The notes under the pieces: generated by a model
Database searches by the model: none
What the model saw: only the letters and a program-made list of their open reading frames with translations
What the model was told of the DNA's origin: nothing
Assembly (NCBI GenBank): GCA_034927345.1
Contig: JAYFQE010000018.1
Span: forward strand, 1 to 64,000
Source: JAYFQE01 sp034927345
GTDB lineage: Bacteria > Bacillota > Clostridia > Saccharofermentanales > UBA5734
Direction: 5' to 3'
DNA: 64,000 bases
In this document: piece by piece, positions 44,021 to 52,241 of the stretch
How positions within the stretch are numbered: position 1 is the stretch's first letter
How the letters are laid out: the number at the start of each line of letters is the position of its first letter
Position numbers and translations under genes: made by a program

Positions 44021-44034
44021 ATGAGGTGGGTTAA

Positions 44035-45117
44035 ATGAGTTATATCGTCAGCAGATGGGCGCTTATCAGGCGGGGAGAATTATCTGTGACACCTGAGACC
44101 ATTGAGATTCATCCGGATTTTCTGCACATGCTTTCTCCTGAGGATTTTGAATCCGCATTCCGGCAGATCGAAGCGCTATATAACCAAATCATGACTGACA
44201 TATCCGAGGATCCGGCGCGATTTGCCATGCCGCTTTACGAAGAAGGGGCTGTCCGTTATGGCGCAGTAGAAGCTCAGGAATCGCGATATGCGGCGTGGCG
44301 TCCCATGAAATTGCTTTATGCGATTTTTTCACACGGACATTTAGGCTATGACGGGTTTTTGGTGGACATTCCTGCTTTTAAGCAGGCTAACAAAGTCAAA
44401 CATACACATCTTCTGTTAAATGTTTTAAGTGATTATGGCTTTGTCTTTTCGGGATTGACCCAGGGTAAAATAACATCGAAAACGTCTGATTTTACAGTGC
44501 GTTACCCAGATAATTCCAATATCATCGCTGTTATGGCGCAGGTCGCTCAAAAAGCCGCCGGTATTAGCGGCGAGGATCTGTTTTGCAGATGGAGCTTCAG
44601 GTTGCTCTCAGAAAGATTTGGCAGGAGCGGCTGCAGCGATCCTGTTTACGCCGTATACGATAAAACGCGGACTCATGAGGAACGTGAATTTATCCGTGCC
44701 TTCCAGCAAGCGATGCAGGATATGGGTTATTTTTATACGAACGGAGGCTGGAATGAAGGCCCGGGTATTTGCTATTATGATAAAGAATCGATTATGAAAC
44801 GCAAAGGACCTTATTTGTTCCGGATTTTAGATTGGATGGGTGATTTACGTTTGATGCTGCGTATCCGAAATGCAGAAAAATGTATCGATGACTACAAAGG
44901 CAAAGATATACCTGATGAAATAGTTGAAATGTTCCGGTTATCGGAATCCGGCTGCGATGCTCATGCCGGCGGGCGTTGTAAAAAAGGCGTCGGATATATT
45001 TTTGAAAATCAATCCCGCTGGCACTGTGGCTGTTGCAGCGCTCCGTTCTGGCTGCATCCGAAAACGGAAAATATTGCTCATTATATTGATTTGGTTAAAA
45101 TTGGTCGGAATACGTAA
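44035..45117 (+). CDS. Unknown protein with C-terminal cysteine cluster
   Basis: I do not recognise this 360-residue protein. It is soluble, with a helical first part (FESAFRQIEALYNQIMTDI) and a mixed middle. The final ~50 residues contain a Cys/His group (CDAHAGGRCKKGVGYIF ... WHCGCCSAPFWLHP) that could bind zinc or an Fe-S cluster. GGTGGG precedes ATG 44035. The membrane-protein gene follows after 17 bases and may be co-transcribed. No signal peptide or membrane span is seen. Confidence 0.75.
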   Translation: MSYIVSRWALIRRGELSVTPETIEIHPDFLHMLSPEDFESAFRQIEALYNQIMTDISEDPARFAMPLYEEGAVRYGAVEAQESRYAAWRPMKLLYAIFSHGHLGYDGFLVDIPAFKQANKVKHTHLLLNVLSDYGFVFSGLTQGKITSKTSDFTVRYPDNSNIIAVMAQVAQKAAGISGEDLFCRWSFRLLSERFGRSGCSDPVYAVYDKTRTHEEREFIRAFQQAMQDMGYFYTNGGWNEGPGICYYDKESIMKRKGPYLFRILDWMGDLRLMLRIRNAEKCIDDYKGKDIPDEIVEMFRLSESGCDAHAGGRCKKGVGYIFENQSRWHCGCCSAPFWLHPKTENIAHYIDLVKIGRNT

Positions 45118-45134
45118 AGATAAGGGGCAGAAAA

Positions 45135-45701
45135 ATGATCATTAACATAGTCGATCCGGCGCTATTCAACGATCCAATTGCCAGGAGTACTAATTGGGAA
45201 CCTTGTAATATGCTGGGCGCAAACTTCTGCTCGGAAAAACTCGTACGCATCGAACCCAATATAATGGAATTCCGTTCTGCCAATGGCTTATTGGCCATGT
45301 ACAGCGGATGTATCGTTTTGGGAGCGGCAATACTCATCATTTCTAAGATCTCGTCTATCGAAGCGCTATTGTTCGGGCTCGCGTTTATTCTTCTGGGCGC
45401 CGGTCTGATTCTATTTACATCCAGGCATGCCGCGTTTGACAAGACAACATCGTCCTTATATAAAAAGAGGAGAAAAGCAGGACAAGCACCCGATGACCTT
45501 AATAAAATTTATGCAATTCAATTAATCGCCAAAATCATCGGGGGCAGAAAACGCTACGTTTGTTGCGAGCTGAATCTGGTTCTAAAGAATGCTGAACGTA
45601 TCCATATCATCTCTCATGGGAATATAAAGAGAATGCGGGCAGATGCACAAACTCTTTCAGAGTTTTTAGCCATACCCGTTTGGGATGCCGTCGAATCATA
45701 A
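45135..45701 (+). CDS. Unknown two-span membrane protein
   Basis: The 188-residue protein has two hydrophobic spans close together (LLAMYSGCIVLGAAILIIS and IEALLFGLAFILLGAGLILF, about residues 54-95), joined by a short loop. Cytoplasmic parts are likely on both sides. The C-terminal half (KRYVCCELNLVLKNAERIHIISHG) resembles a PH-like beta domain as in small bacterial membrane proteins of unknown function. GGGGC precedes the ATG. It shares orientation with the Cys-cluster gene upstream. Confidence 0.75.
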   Translation: MIINIVDPALFNDPIARSTNWEPCNMLGANFCSEKLVRIEPNIMEFRSANGLLAMYSGCIVLGAAILIISKISSIEALLFGLAFILLGAGLILFTSRHAAFDKTTSSLYKKRRKAGQAPDDLNKIYAIQLIAKIIGGRKRYVCCELNLVLKNAERIHIISHGNIKRMRADAQTLSEFLAIPVWDAVES

Positions 45702-45758
45702 ATACAGGCCGGTAAAGCCGGTTAAACGAACTGGGCATGGGGTACTAGACCTTGCTGC

Positions 45759-46463
45759 TCAATCCAGGATGCTGCCGTCGGTTGAAAGGATTACCACTTG
45801 CCAGGGGATAAATTTACCGCTGTTTTGCAGCGCTTTTTTTACGGCGTTTTCAAGACCTCCGCAACAGGGCACCTCCATCCTGACGACAGTAACGCTTTTA
45901 ATGCTGTTGTTTTTGATGATTGCCGTCAACTTTTCACTATAGTCCCCCTCGTCCAGCTTCGGGCAGCCGATCAGGGTCACTTTATTTCTGATAAATCTGT
46001 TATGAAAATCACTATAAGCATATGCTGTGCAGTCAGCGGCGATCAGCAGATTGGCATCTGTAAAATACGGCGCCCGAACCGGCACAAGTTTAATTTGGAC
46101 CGGCCATTGCGATAACTGGCTTTTATGGCCATTGATATCGGCAGCGATGGTTTCACATCCTGTTTCTCGATGAATGGTTTTCGATTGCGTGCCAGGGCAT
46201 CCGCACGGCAGCGTTTCATCTTGGTTGATATGTTTGCTTTTCTGCACGGCCGCTTCGTCATAGGCTTCCGCTTCACGCTGCTCAAAGCTGATAGCCCCCG
46301 TAGGGCAAGCCGGCAGGCAGTCGCCGAGACCATCGCAGTAGTCGTCGCGCAGAAGATTGGCTTTGCCGTTGACCATGCCGATAGCGCCTTCATGGCAAGC
46401 TTCTGCACATAAACCGCAGCCGTTACACTTTTCTTCATCAATTCTGATTATTTTCCGAATCAT
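45759..46463 (-). CDS. 2x[4Fe-4S] ferredoxin-domain protein
   Basis: The first 60 residues hold two Fe-S sites: C13-x2-C16-x2-C19-x3-C23 and an unusual C43-x5-C49-x3-C53 (YCDGLGDCLPACP). The rest (~100-234) contains further cysteines (PCGCPG, GCPKLDEGDYSEKL and VPCCGGL) in a domain found fused to ferredoxins in anaerobes. The role may be electron transfer or redox repair. It is divergent from a Crp/Fnr-type gene with a hemerythrin gene behind that, suggesting a response to oxygen or nitric oxide. GAGG precedes ATG 46463. Confidence 0.9.
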   Translation of the reverse strand: MIRKIIRIDEEKCNGCGLCAEACHEGAIGMVNGKANLLRDDYCDGLGDCLPACPTGAISFEQREAEAYDEAAVQKSKHINQDETLPCGCPGTQSKTIHRETGCETIAADINGHKSQLSQWPVQIKLVPVRAPYFTDANLLIAADCTAYAYSDFHNRFIRNKVTLIGCPKLDEGDYSEKLTAIIKNNSIKSVTVVRMEVPCCGGLENAVKKALQNSGKFIPWQVVILSTDGSILD

Positions 46464-46503
46464 ATTTCATATACCTCTTTAAAATGTGTGGTTATCGTTC
46501 ATA

Positions 46504-46561
46504 TTGACTTCTGATGATCAGTTTACTAGACTTAAATCATTAAGTCTGTTGGAATTCCAAC
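46504..46561 (+). promoter_or_regulatory. Promoter with two palindromes before the Crp/Fnr gene
   Basis: TTGACT (46504-46509), a 17-base spacer and TAGACT (46527-46532) form a fair promoter. GACTTAA-ATCA-TTAAGTC (46529-46546), a perfect 7-4-7 inverted repeat, overlaps the -10 end and the start site. A second perfect palindrome, GTTGGAATTCCAAC (46548-46561), lies 13 bases before the ATG. The first fits a Crp/Fnr-class dimer site and suggests autoregulation. Both lie in the 111-base gap shared with the divergent ferredoxin gene. Confidence 0.7.
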
Positions 46562-46574
46562 GAAAGCGTGTTTT

Positions 46575-47243
46575 ATGGAAAAATATCTGGCTGTCTTGAA
46601 AACAGCAGATTTGTTTAAGGGTATTGATGAATCAGATTTGCAGACGCTTTTGTCTTGCTTGTCTGCAGAAGTCTTGCATTACGATAAGGGAGAAACAGTA
46701 TTTTTTAGCGGAGCGATCATTAAGCGTTTCGGTATTGTTCTGTCGGGGCAAGTTCAAGTCGTTCAGGATGATTATTATGGAAACAGAAGTATTTTAGCCA
46801 ATGTTGATACCGGTCATTTATTTGGAGAGTCCTTTGCCTGTTCGGATATGAATACGCTTCCAGTCAATGTAATTACAACCACCGCAAGCGAGCTGCTTTT
46901 GATCGACTGCTGCAAGCTTACCGTTTCGTGCGCCAAAGCATGCGGCTTTCACAGCAGACTCATTCAGAATATGTTGAGTATTGTATCGATGAAGAACATC
47001 TTGCTGACGCAGAAAATAGAAATTACCGCAAAAAGGACTACTCGTGAAAAGCTCCTGGCTTATCTTTCAACCGAAGCTAAAAAGGCGGGAAGCAGTCGTT
47101 TTAGCCTTCCCTTTAACCGTCAGGAACTTGCCGACTATCTTTCTGTTGAGCGCAGCGCAATGTCTGCCGAGCTTTCAAAGCTAAAGCATGACGGTCTGTT
47201 GAATTTTCATAAAAATCAATTTGAACTGTATGGCAGCGTATGA
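46575..47243 (+). CDS. Crp/Fnr family transcriptional regulator
   Basis: The 222-residue protein has a cNMP-binding-like beta barrel (YDKGETVFFSGAIIKRFGIVLSGQVQVVQDDYYGNRSIL, GHLFGESFAC) and a C-terminal HTH (FSLPFNRQELADYLSVERSAMSAELSKLKHDGLL). It lacks an N-terminal Cys cluster like that of Fnr, so direct Fe-S sensing is not indicated; ligand or heme sensing remains possible. Its ribosome binding site is weak. Its neighbours are a divergent Fe-S protein and a hemerythrin downstream, which suggests a role in oxygen or nitrosative stress. Palindromes in the promoter are likely its own targets. Confidence 0.93.
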   Translation: MEKYLAVLKTADLFKGIDESDLQTLLSCLSAEVLHYDKGETVFFSGAIIKRFGIVLSGQVQVVQDDYYGNRSILANVDTGHLFGESFACSDMNTLPVNVITTTASELLLIDCCKLTVSCAKACGFHSRLIQNMLSIVSMKNILLTQKIEITAKRTTREKLLAYLSTEAKKAGSSRFSLPFNRQELADYLSVERSAMSAELSKLKHDGLLNFHKNQFELYGSV

Positions 47244-47304
47244 TGTAAAAAACATTCTATGTAGTAAAATATAATTAAATGCGGAAAATTGAATAAAGGG
47301 GGCT

Positions 47305-47853
47305 ATGTATATGGGAAAAGCAACACAAGATCTCCGAAAGGAGCACGAAGCGATTCTTTTTGTTCTGCAGATACTCGATCAGATGATGCAATCAGATAGC
47401 AGCAAAACGAAATCAATATTACGTTATTATAGCGAGCTGATCTATTTTTTAAAAACATTTGCCGATAAGTGCCATCATGGCAAGGAAGAAAACTATCTGT
47501 TTATCGAGCTGGTCCATAAAGGCATTCCGAATGAAGGCGGCCCGGTCGGCGTTATGCTCCAGGAACACGCGCAAGGCAGAGCGTTTATTGCGCAAATGAA
47601 CCTTTATCTGGAGGATAAGGATCTTGTACATTTCAATCAAATCGCTGTACAATACCGTGATCTTTTACGTCGCCATATCGAAAAGGAAAACAATGTTCTG
47701 TTCACGATGGCGGACCAATTAATCGATGAACCGGCACAGGACAGGTTGTTTGAGAAATTTGAACAACATGAAGAGCACGTGATAGGGCATGGTGTCCATG
47801 AGAAACTGCACGCCCTGATCGATACCTGGGCAGAGGCTTTTGGTGTGGAATAA
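47305..47853 (+). CDS. Hemerythrin-domain protein
   Basis: The 182-residue four-helix protein has the hemerythrin ligands: DLRKEHEAILFVL (His), CHHGKEENYLF (His and Glu), EHAQGRAFI (His) and HIEKENNVLF (His, Glu), forming a di-iron site that binds oxygen or nitric oxide. The C-terminal EEHVIGHGVHEKLHAL adds more His. GGGGG lies before ATG 47305 (a second in-frame ATG is at 47311). It sits behind the Crp/Fnr-type regulator, and with the Fe-S protein gene it forms a probable stress-response group. Confidence 0.93.
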   Translation: MYMGKATQDLRKEHEAILFVLQILDQMMQSDSSKTKSILRYYSELIYFLKTFADKCHHGKEENYLFIELVHKGIPNEGGPVGVMLQEHAQGRAFIAQMNLYLEDKDLVHFNQIAVQYRDLLRRHIEKENNVLFTMADQLIDEPAQDRLFEKFEQHEEHVIGHGVHEKLHALIDTWAEAFGVE

Positions 47854-47923
47854 CCACCCATGGTTTTGTGATTCAATCGGTTAAACGTGAACGCCGGCAG
47901 AGAAAATTGATTAGGGCCGGCTC

Positions 47924-47966
47924 TTGACAGGATTAGGTTCAAGCGGTAAAATTCTAACGAACGTTA
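47924..47966 (+). promoter_or_regulatory. Promoter and operator of the TetR gene
   Basis: TTGACA (47924-47929), a 17-base spacer and TAAAAT (47947-47952) form a near-consensus promoter. TAACGAACGTTA (47955-47966), with arms TAACG/CGTTA, lies just after the -10. The identical 12-mer occurs again at 48620-48631 before the next gene. The TetR protein encoded at 47986 probably binds both. Confidence 0.82.
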
Positions 47967-47985
47967 AGTATAGAAGGCGGGGAAT

Positions 47986-48546
47986 ATGTCGGATAAGGAT
48001 TTAAGAAAACGAATCAAGGAAGTGGCTGTAGAACACTTCAATAACAATGGATACTACGGAACAACGATACGCAACATCGCGGGCGATGTGAATTGTTCTT
48101 TGCCGATGATTTATTATTATTACAAAAATAAAAAAGAATTGTTTGATGAAATTATTAAGCAAGAGTTCTTTAATTTGATAAAAAAGCAAGCTTCGTGCTT
48201 AAAAATTGATAACATTATCGATTTTTATACGATGTTCGTATTTAACCTGAACGCCCTGAACAATGATGATAAGCAAGTATACCGGCTTGGCATCAAGGTC
48301 TATCTGTCGTTTGACGGCGATGAGGAATTGATGCGGCTGATGGATGAATGGGAAAAGACGATCATGCCAAGGCATGAGCAGATCCTGGAACCCTATTTTA
48401 AAAATACAGATAACCATAAAGCCGTTGTGCGAACCTTGGTCCATTTATTGGAAACCATGATTGAGAATATTGTTGTGAAGAACAGGTTTCTGCCCAAGGA
48501 AGAAATTCGGGAAGAGATTGCCGTCGTATTAAGTCACTGCACATAA
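47986..48546 (+). CDS. TetR family transcriptional regulator
   Basis: The N-terminal ~55 residues are a TetR helix-turn-helix (RIKEVAVEHFNNNGYYGTTIRNIAGDVNCSLPMIYYYYKNKKELFDEII). The rest is a variable ligand domain. The ATG follows GGCGGGG. Upstream is a near-consensus promoter with the palindrome TAACGAACGTTA after its -10 box; the same palindrome precedes the gene at 48659, which is its most likely target. The ligand is unknown. Confidence 0.93.
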   Translation: MSDKDLRKRIKEVAVEHFNNNGYYGTTIRNIAGDVNCSLPMIYYYYKNKKELFDEIIKQEFFNLIKKQASCLKIDNIIDFYTMFVFNLNALNNDDKQVYRLGIKVYLSFDGDEELMRLMDEWEKTIMPRHEQILEPYFKNTDNHKAVVRTLVHLLETMIENIVVKNRFLPKEEIREEIAVVLSHCT

Positions 48547-48619
48547 ACTGTTTCCCAGCTGTCATTCCGTCTTTAATAGACTTGCTTCAGTAAACCATGA
48601 TCGACATTTAAGCCATAAC

Positions 48620-48631
48620 TAACGAACGTTA
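48620..48631 (+). promoter_or_regulatory. Second TetR operator copy
   Basis: The 12-mer TAACGAACGTTA is identical to that at 47955-47966, with CT before and A after also shared. It lies 28 bases before the ATG of the Cys-rich gene, where a repressor would block transcription or early elongation. I see no strong -10/-35 pair right here. Confidence 0.78.
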
Positions 48632-48658
48632 AAACAATATCGTAAAGGAGAAACAAAA

Positions 48659-49111
48659 ATGGAAATCGAAAAGAGACTCGTCATGCTGCAAAATACGTAT
48701 GCTGCTTCTGTCGCGGAAACGGTCAACACGTACAGTAAACTCAATGCGTTGGAAACGATTGTGAAAAGCAGGAAAGAAAGGCAGGCGCAGACGGCGCCCT
48801 ATCTCAATCAACAACTAGGTATTGAAAGCTTCGAAGATGTCTTTTACACATTATCTGAAATCTATGGCTGCGCAAATTGGTCTGTTGAGAAAACTTCGGA
48901 CGGATTCATAGCCACAGCAACTTCATGCAAGCTTTGCGCGTTGTCCAAGAGAATGGGCGGCGCGAATCCCTGTCATGGCTGGTGCCTTGACCCCATGATG
49001 GCGATGCTTGCCGCTGCAGGTAAAATCGACATTCGGCACATGACGGTTGAAAGCACATTAATGACCGCTGATTGTTGCAAAGTGTATATTAATACCAAAA
49101 CGCAACCGTAA
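48659..49111 (+). CDS. Cysteine-rich protein of unknown function
   Basis: The 150-residue protein has a helical first half and a Cys-rich second half: C71, C90, C93, C105, C109, C139 and C140 (SCKLCALSKRMGG, PCHGWCLDPM, TADCCKV). The pattern could bind iron or zinc; the VESTLM-x-x-x-x-C ending recalls proteins grouped near thiazoline-carboxylate hydrolases, but I am not sure of that. It is preceded by AAAGGAG and by the shared TetR operator, so it is probably controlled by the TetR regulator encoded upstream. Confidence 0.75.
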   Translation: MEIEKRLVMLQNTYAASVAETVNTYSKLNALETIVKSRKERQAQTAPYLNQQLGIESFEDVFYTLSEIYGCANWSVEKTSDGFIATATSCKLCALSKRMGGANPCHGWCLDPMMAMLAAAGKIDIRHMTVESTLMTADCCKVYINTKTQP

Positions 49112-49204
49112 CGATATGGCCGCGTCTTTGATTTAACTGATGCGTTTGCCACGACAGTTGGTTTATAATTAGTTATAAGAAAAATATTGGAGCGGCGTTG
49201 GACT

Positions 49205-49657
49205 ATGAAAAAATCCGGGAAAGTTTTATGCCTCTTATTCCTGACGGCATCATTGATCGGCTTGTGCAGTTGTAAAGATCATAAATCTGCATTTTCCGGG
49301 AGCAAAACTGGAAATGACGACCATTTCCTGGTGGATTTCGAAGTCCTTAATACAACGGTATGCGGCACGATGCCTTTATTGGAGGGAGAATCGGTTGATG
49401 CGACTGTCGATATCACCGAAGGAGCGATAGACATCGTTGTTGAAAACGAGAAGGGTATCGTCGTTTATCACAACAGCGATATGGTTCATGGCCGGTTTAC
49501 GATCGATATTGCGGAAACGGGTACCTATACGTTTAATCTGACAGGTTTTCAGGCAAGGGGAAGCGTTCATTTCTATAAGCAGATAAGGCTTATTTCCTGG
49601 CCGATTAGTGATCTGGGCGCTGGAAATCACTGTAACAATGAGGGATATGATCAATGA
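49205..49657 (+). CDS. Small putative lipoprotein
   Basis: The protein (150 residues from ATG 49205) starts with a lipoprotein signal (MKKSGKVLCLLFLTASLIGL) with Cys23 after L-C-S, a fair lipobox. The rest is a beta-rich domain (VDATVDITEGAIDIVVENEKGIVVYHNSDMVHGRFTIDI) of unknown function that ends GNHCNNEGYDQ. An upstream TTG at 49187 gives a longer frame, but the ATG starts the signal peptide. Its stop overlaps the glycosyltransferase ATG (ATGA), so the two are coupled. Confidence 0.85.
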   Translation: MKKSGKVLCLLFLTASLIGLCSCKDHKSAFSGSKTGNDDHFLVDFEVLNTTVCGTMPLLEGESVDATVDITEGAIDIVVENEKGIVVYHNSDMVHGRFTIDIAETGTYTFNLTGFQARGSVHFYKQIRLISWPISDLGAGNHCNNEGYDQ

Positions 49658-50898
49658 GGTTTTCTTTTATAACCATAGGGTCAAGGGGAGATGTTCAACC
49701 GTTTATTGCTTTGGGTAAAGGATTGCAGCGCAAGGGGCATTCCGTACAAATTTGCGCGATGAACGTCTTTCAAGACTATATCGAATCCGAGGGATTTAAA
49801 TATGCTTTTATGGCGGGTTCAGCGGAACTTGTAATGGAGAAGCTGATTGGCGAGCAGGTATCATTTGTCAAGTATTTTAAAAATCTCAAAGGCTTATTGG
49901 AACCCATAAAAAGTGAATTTTTGACAGATATTGAAAATGCCTGCAAGGACGCAGACTGTGTTTTATACAGTACCTTGGGAAGCGTGGCCTACCACGTCTG
50001 CGAGAAGTTCAAAATTCCGTGTTTTCGCGTGTTTTTCTGCCCGCTTGATCCCACGGGGGAATTTCCGGCGATGACAGCGCCCCGCCTTCCGTTAGGGAAA
50101 ATATATAATCGTTTTACTTTTAAAAGTGGTGATCTTTTATGGTCTCATGCCACAAGAACGCTGCTTAATGATTGGCGTACAGCAATGGGGCTTGCTCCAA
50201 TAAAACGGTTTCAATTCCCTTACCGGGAGATAGGCGGTAAACTTATCCCGACATTGTACGCTTATAGCCCGACTCTTGCGCCGAAACCAAAGGAGTGGGA
50301 TGACTGCCGTTATGTGACAGGATTTTGGATTCAAGACATTTTCTCTAATTGGGAACCTCAGCAAGAACTTATAAAATTTCTGCAAAGCGGTGAAAAACCC
50401 GTTTACATCGGATTTGGAAGTACGGTAGGCGGAGATTTCAACAGAATGCTGGATGTGGTTTTAGAAAGCTTGCAAAGGACAAAACAAAGAGCGCTGCTTT
50501 CTGCCGGCTGGAGGCATATCGGCAACCGCGAGTTGCCGGCAAATGTTATGTTAATTGATAATGTTCCACATGAATGGCTGTTTCGTCAGGTAAAAGCAGT
50601 GTCTCATCATGGCGGAGCAGGAACAACGGCAGCCGGAATACGCGCAGGCGTACCCAGCGTTATTGTACCGTTCGGAGGAGATCAGCCGTATTGGGGAGAT
50701 CGCGTATACCAGCTGGGCATAGGCACAAAGCCGATATGGTGTAAGAAGTTGACTGCAGAGCGTTATGCTCAGGCAATCAATATTGCGGTCTCAGATGAAG
50801 AGATGCAGAAGAGGGCCGCGGCATTCGGAAAGAAGCTTCGGGATGAAGACGGCGTTGCAAAGGCGATAGCCGTTATCGAAAATAATTTAGGGTTATAA
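49654..50898 (+). CDS. GT1-family glycosyltransferase (UGT/MGT type)
   Basis: The 414-residue protein has the two-Rossmann GT-B fold of the sterol/macrolide glycosyltransferase group: FITIGSRGDVQPFIALGKGLQRKGHSVQI at the N-terminus, IGFGSTVGG, and the donor-binding block SHHGGAGTTAAGIRAGVPSVIVPFGGDQPYW near residue 315. Such enzymes transfer a sugar from a nucleotide donor to lipids or small hydrophobic molecules. It overlaps the lipoprotein gene by 4 bases. The MBL hydrolase gene follows after 10 bases. No polyketide genes are near, so modification of a lipid or xenobiotic is plausible. Confidence 0.92.
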   Translation: MRFSFITIGSRGDVQPFIALGKGLQRKGHSVQICAMNVFQDYIESEGFKYAFMAGSAELVMEKLIGEQVSFVKYFKNLKGLLEPIKSEFLTDIENACKDADCVLYSTLGSVAYHVCEKFKIPCFRVFFCPLDPTGEFPAMTAPRLPLGKIYNRFTFKSGDLLWSHATRTLLNDWRTAMGLAPIKRFQFPYREIGGKLIPTLYAYSPTLAPKPKEWDDCRYVTGFWIQDIFSNWEPQQELIKFLQSGEKPVYIGFGSTVGGDFNRMLDVVLESLQRTKQRALLSAGWRHIGNRELPANVMLIDNVPHEWLFRQVKAVSHHGGAGTTAAGIRAGVPSVIVPFGGDQPYWGDRVYQLGIGTKPIWCKKLTAERYAQAINIAVSDEEMQKRAAAFGKKLRDEDGVAKAIAVIENNLGL

Positions 50899-50908
50899 GA
50901 GGGAAATC

Positions 50909-51673
50909 ATGACGGACGACTGGTTTACAATCGGCAGTGTTGATGCGGATACATCGACGATCAGCGAATACAGGCATTGGGAAGAAACGCATTGCTATCT
51001 TCTGCAGGGCCGTGAAAGATGTTTGCTGATCGACACCGGTCTCGGCATTGGCAACATTTCCGAAGAAATCAAAAAATTAACCGATAAACCCGTGACAGCC
51101 GTGGCGACGCATATTCACTGGGATCACATCGGCGGGCATAAGTACTATCCGGATTTTTACGCCCACGAAGCAGAATTGAATTGGTTGTCCGGCGAATTTC
51201 CGTTGACGATGGATACCATTCGCCAAATGGTTGTCGACCGATGCGATTTGCCTAAAGGATACAACATCGGCGATTACGTGTTTTTTCAGGGAACGCCGAC
51301 GCGGGTTTTACATGACGGCGATGTGATTGATCTTGGGGGACGTGTGATTGAGGTGCTGCATACGCCTGGGCATTCTCCGGGACACCTGTGTTTTTGGGAA
51401 AAGGAGCGAGGGTATCTGTTTACCGGCGATCTCGTCTATAAAGATACATTGTTTGCGTATTATCCGTCTACCGATCCGGCGGCTTATCTCGATTCATTGG
51501 AAAAGGTTGCTGCTTTGCCGGTAAAAGAGGTTTATCCCGCGCATCACAGTCTGGAAATCAAACCGGAGATTTTATATCGCATGCGCGATGCTTTCAGGCA
51601 GCTTAAAGCAGACGGCAGGCTCCGTCACGGCAGCGGGATTTTAAGTTATGGCGACTGGTCGGTATGGCTTTAA
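50909..51673 (+). CDS. MBL-fold metallohydrolase
   Basis: The 254-residue protein has a glyoxalase-II-like metallo-beta-lactamase fold: CLLIDTGLGIGNI, the metal motif THIHWDHIGGHK (H-x-H-x-D-H), HTPGHSPGHLCFW and LFTGDLVYKD, with a last His in YPAHHSLEI. It likely hydrolyses a thioester or lactone, but the substrate is not fixed by these motifs. GAGGGA lies before ATG 50909, and the gene closely follows the glycosyltransferase. Its stop overlaps the convergent GNAT gene by 4 bases. Confidence 0.92.
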   Translation: MTDDWFTIGSVDADTSTISEYRHWEETHCYLLQGRERCLLIDTGLGIGNISEEIKKLTDKPVTAVATHIHWDHIGGHKYYPDFYAHEAELNWLSGEFPLTMDTIRQMVVDRCDLPKGYNIGDYVFFQGTPTRVLHDGDVIDLGGRVIEVLHTPGHSPGHLCFWEKERGYLFTGDLVYKDTLFAYYPSTDPAAYLDSLEKVAALPVKEVYPAHHSLEIKPEILYRMRDAFRQLKADGRLRHGSGILSYGDWSVWL

Positions 51674-52200
51674 GGATTATGAAGGATCTGCCCGACAGCC
51701 TGCCAGCGTTCGGCGGCGCCTTCACTGTTATAGACCGGTTTGAATCCCAGCCGCAAATATTGTTTGATAGCCGGTAAACGAAAATCATCAGTATGAAGAA
51801 AGACTTTGGCATAACCCGATTTCTTCAAATTGTGAAGAACAGCCAGGCTGATGCTAAGGCCCAGTCCTCTGCCGCCGTATTCAGGCAGGAGGCCAACCAT
51901 ATGCAGGTAACCGGTGCCTTCCGGCAAATCATCCCGGTACCACGCGGTCGCCGTGCCGACCGGCTTATCGCCATGGCAGACAAACAAGACATTAGCCGGA
52001 TTATATTGTTTGCATAGGGCGATCGCTTCGTGAAAAGAAATTGTTATCTGAAAGGAGGCTCCGATGATGGCTTCCCATTCCTTATCCCAGCCATCCTGAT
52101 AAGAGCGAATCGAGAAACCTTCGGGCAGGTGAATTTCAGGCAAGTCTTCCAGCAGGCTTCTTTCCATTGCCAACTGCGGCATTTTTTCAGCAGCATCCAT
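51670..52200 (-). CDS. GNAT family N-acetyltransferase
   Basis: The 176-residue protein carries the GNAT core: VLFVCHGDKPVGTATAWY (strand 4), YLHMVGLLPEYGGRGLGLSISLAVLHNL (acetyl-CoA loop G-G-R-G-L-G), VFLHTDDFRLPAIKQYLRLGFKPVY (strands 5-6). Substrate is unknown. It is convergent with the MBL gene and reads away from the large glycosidase gene, which lies upstream on the same strand with a 41-base gap. GAGGAT precedes ATG 52200. Confidence 0.92.
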   Translation of the reverse strand: MDAAEKMPQLAMERSLLEDLPEIHLPEGFSIRSYQDGWDKEWEAIIGASFQITISFHEAIALCKQYNPANVLFVCHGDKPVGTATAWYRDDLPEGTGYLHMVGLLPEYGGRGLGLSISLAVLHNLKKSGYAKVFLHTDDFRLPAIKQYLRLGFKPVYNSEGAAERWQAVGQILHNP

Positions 52201-52241
52201 CGTTTAATCCTCTTCTTCGTAAGTATTTGCAGCTTGATAAT

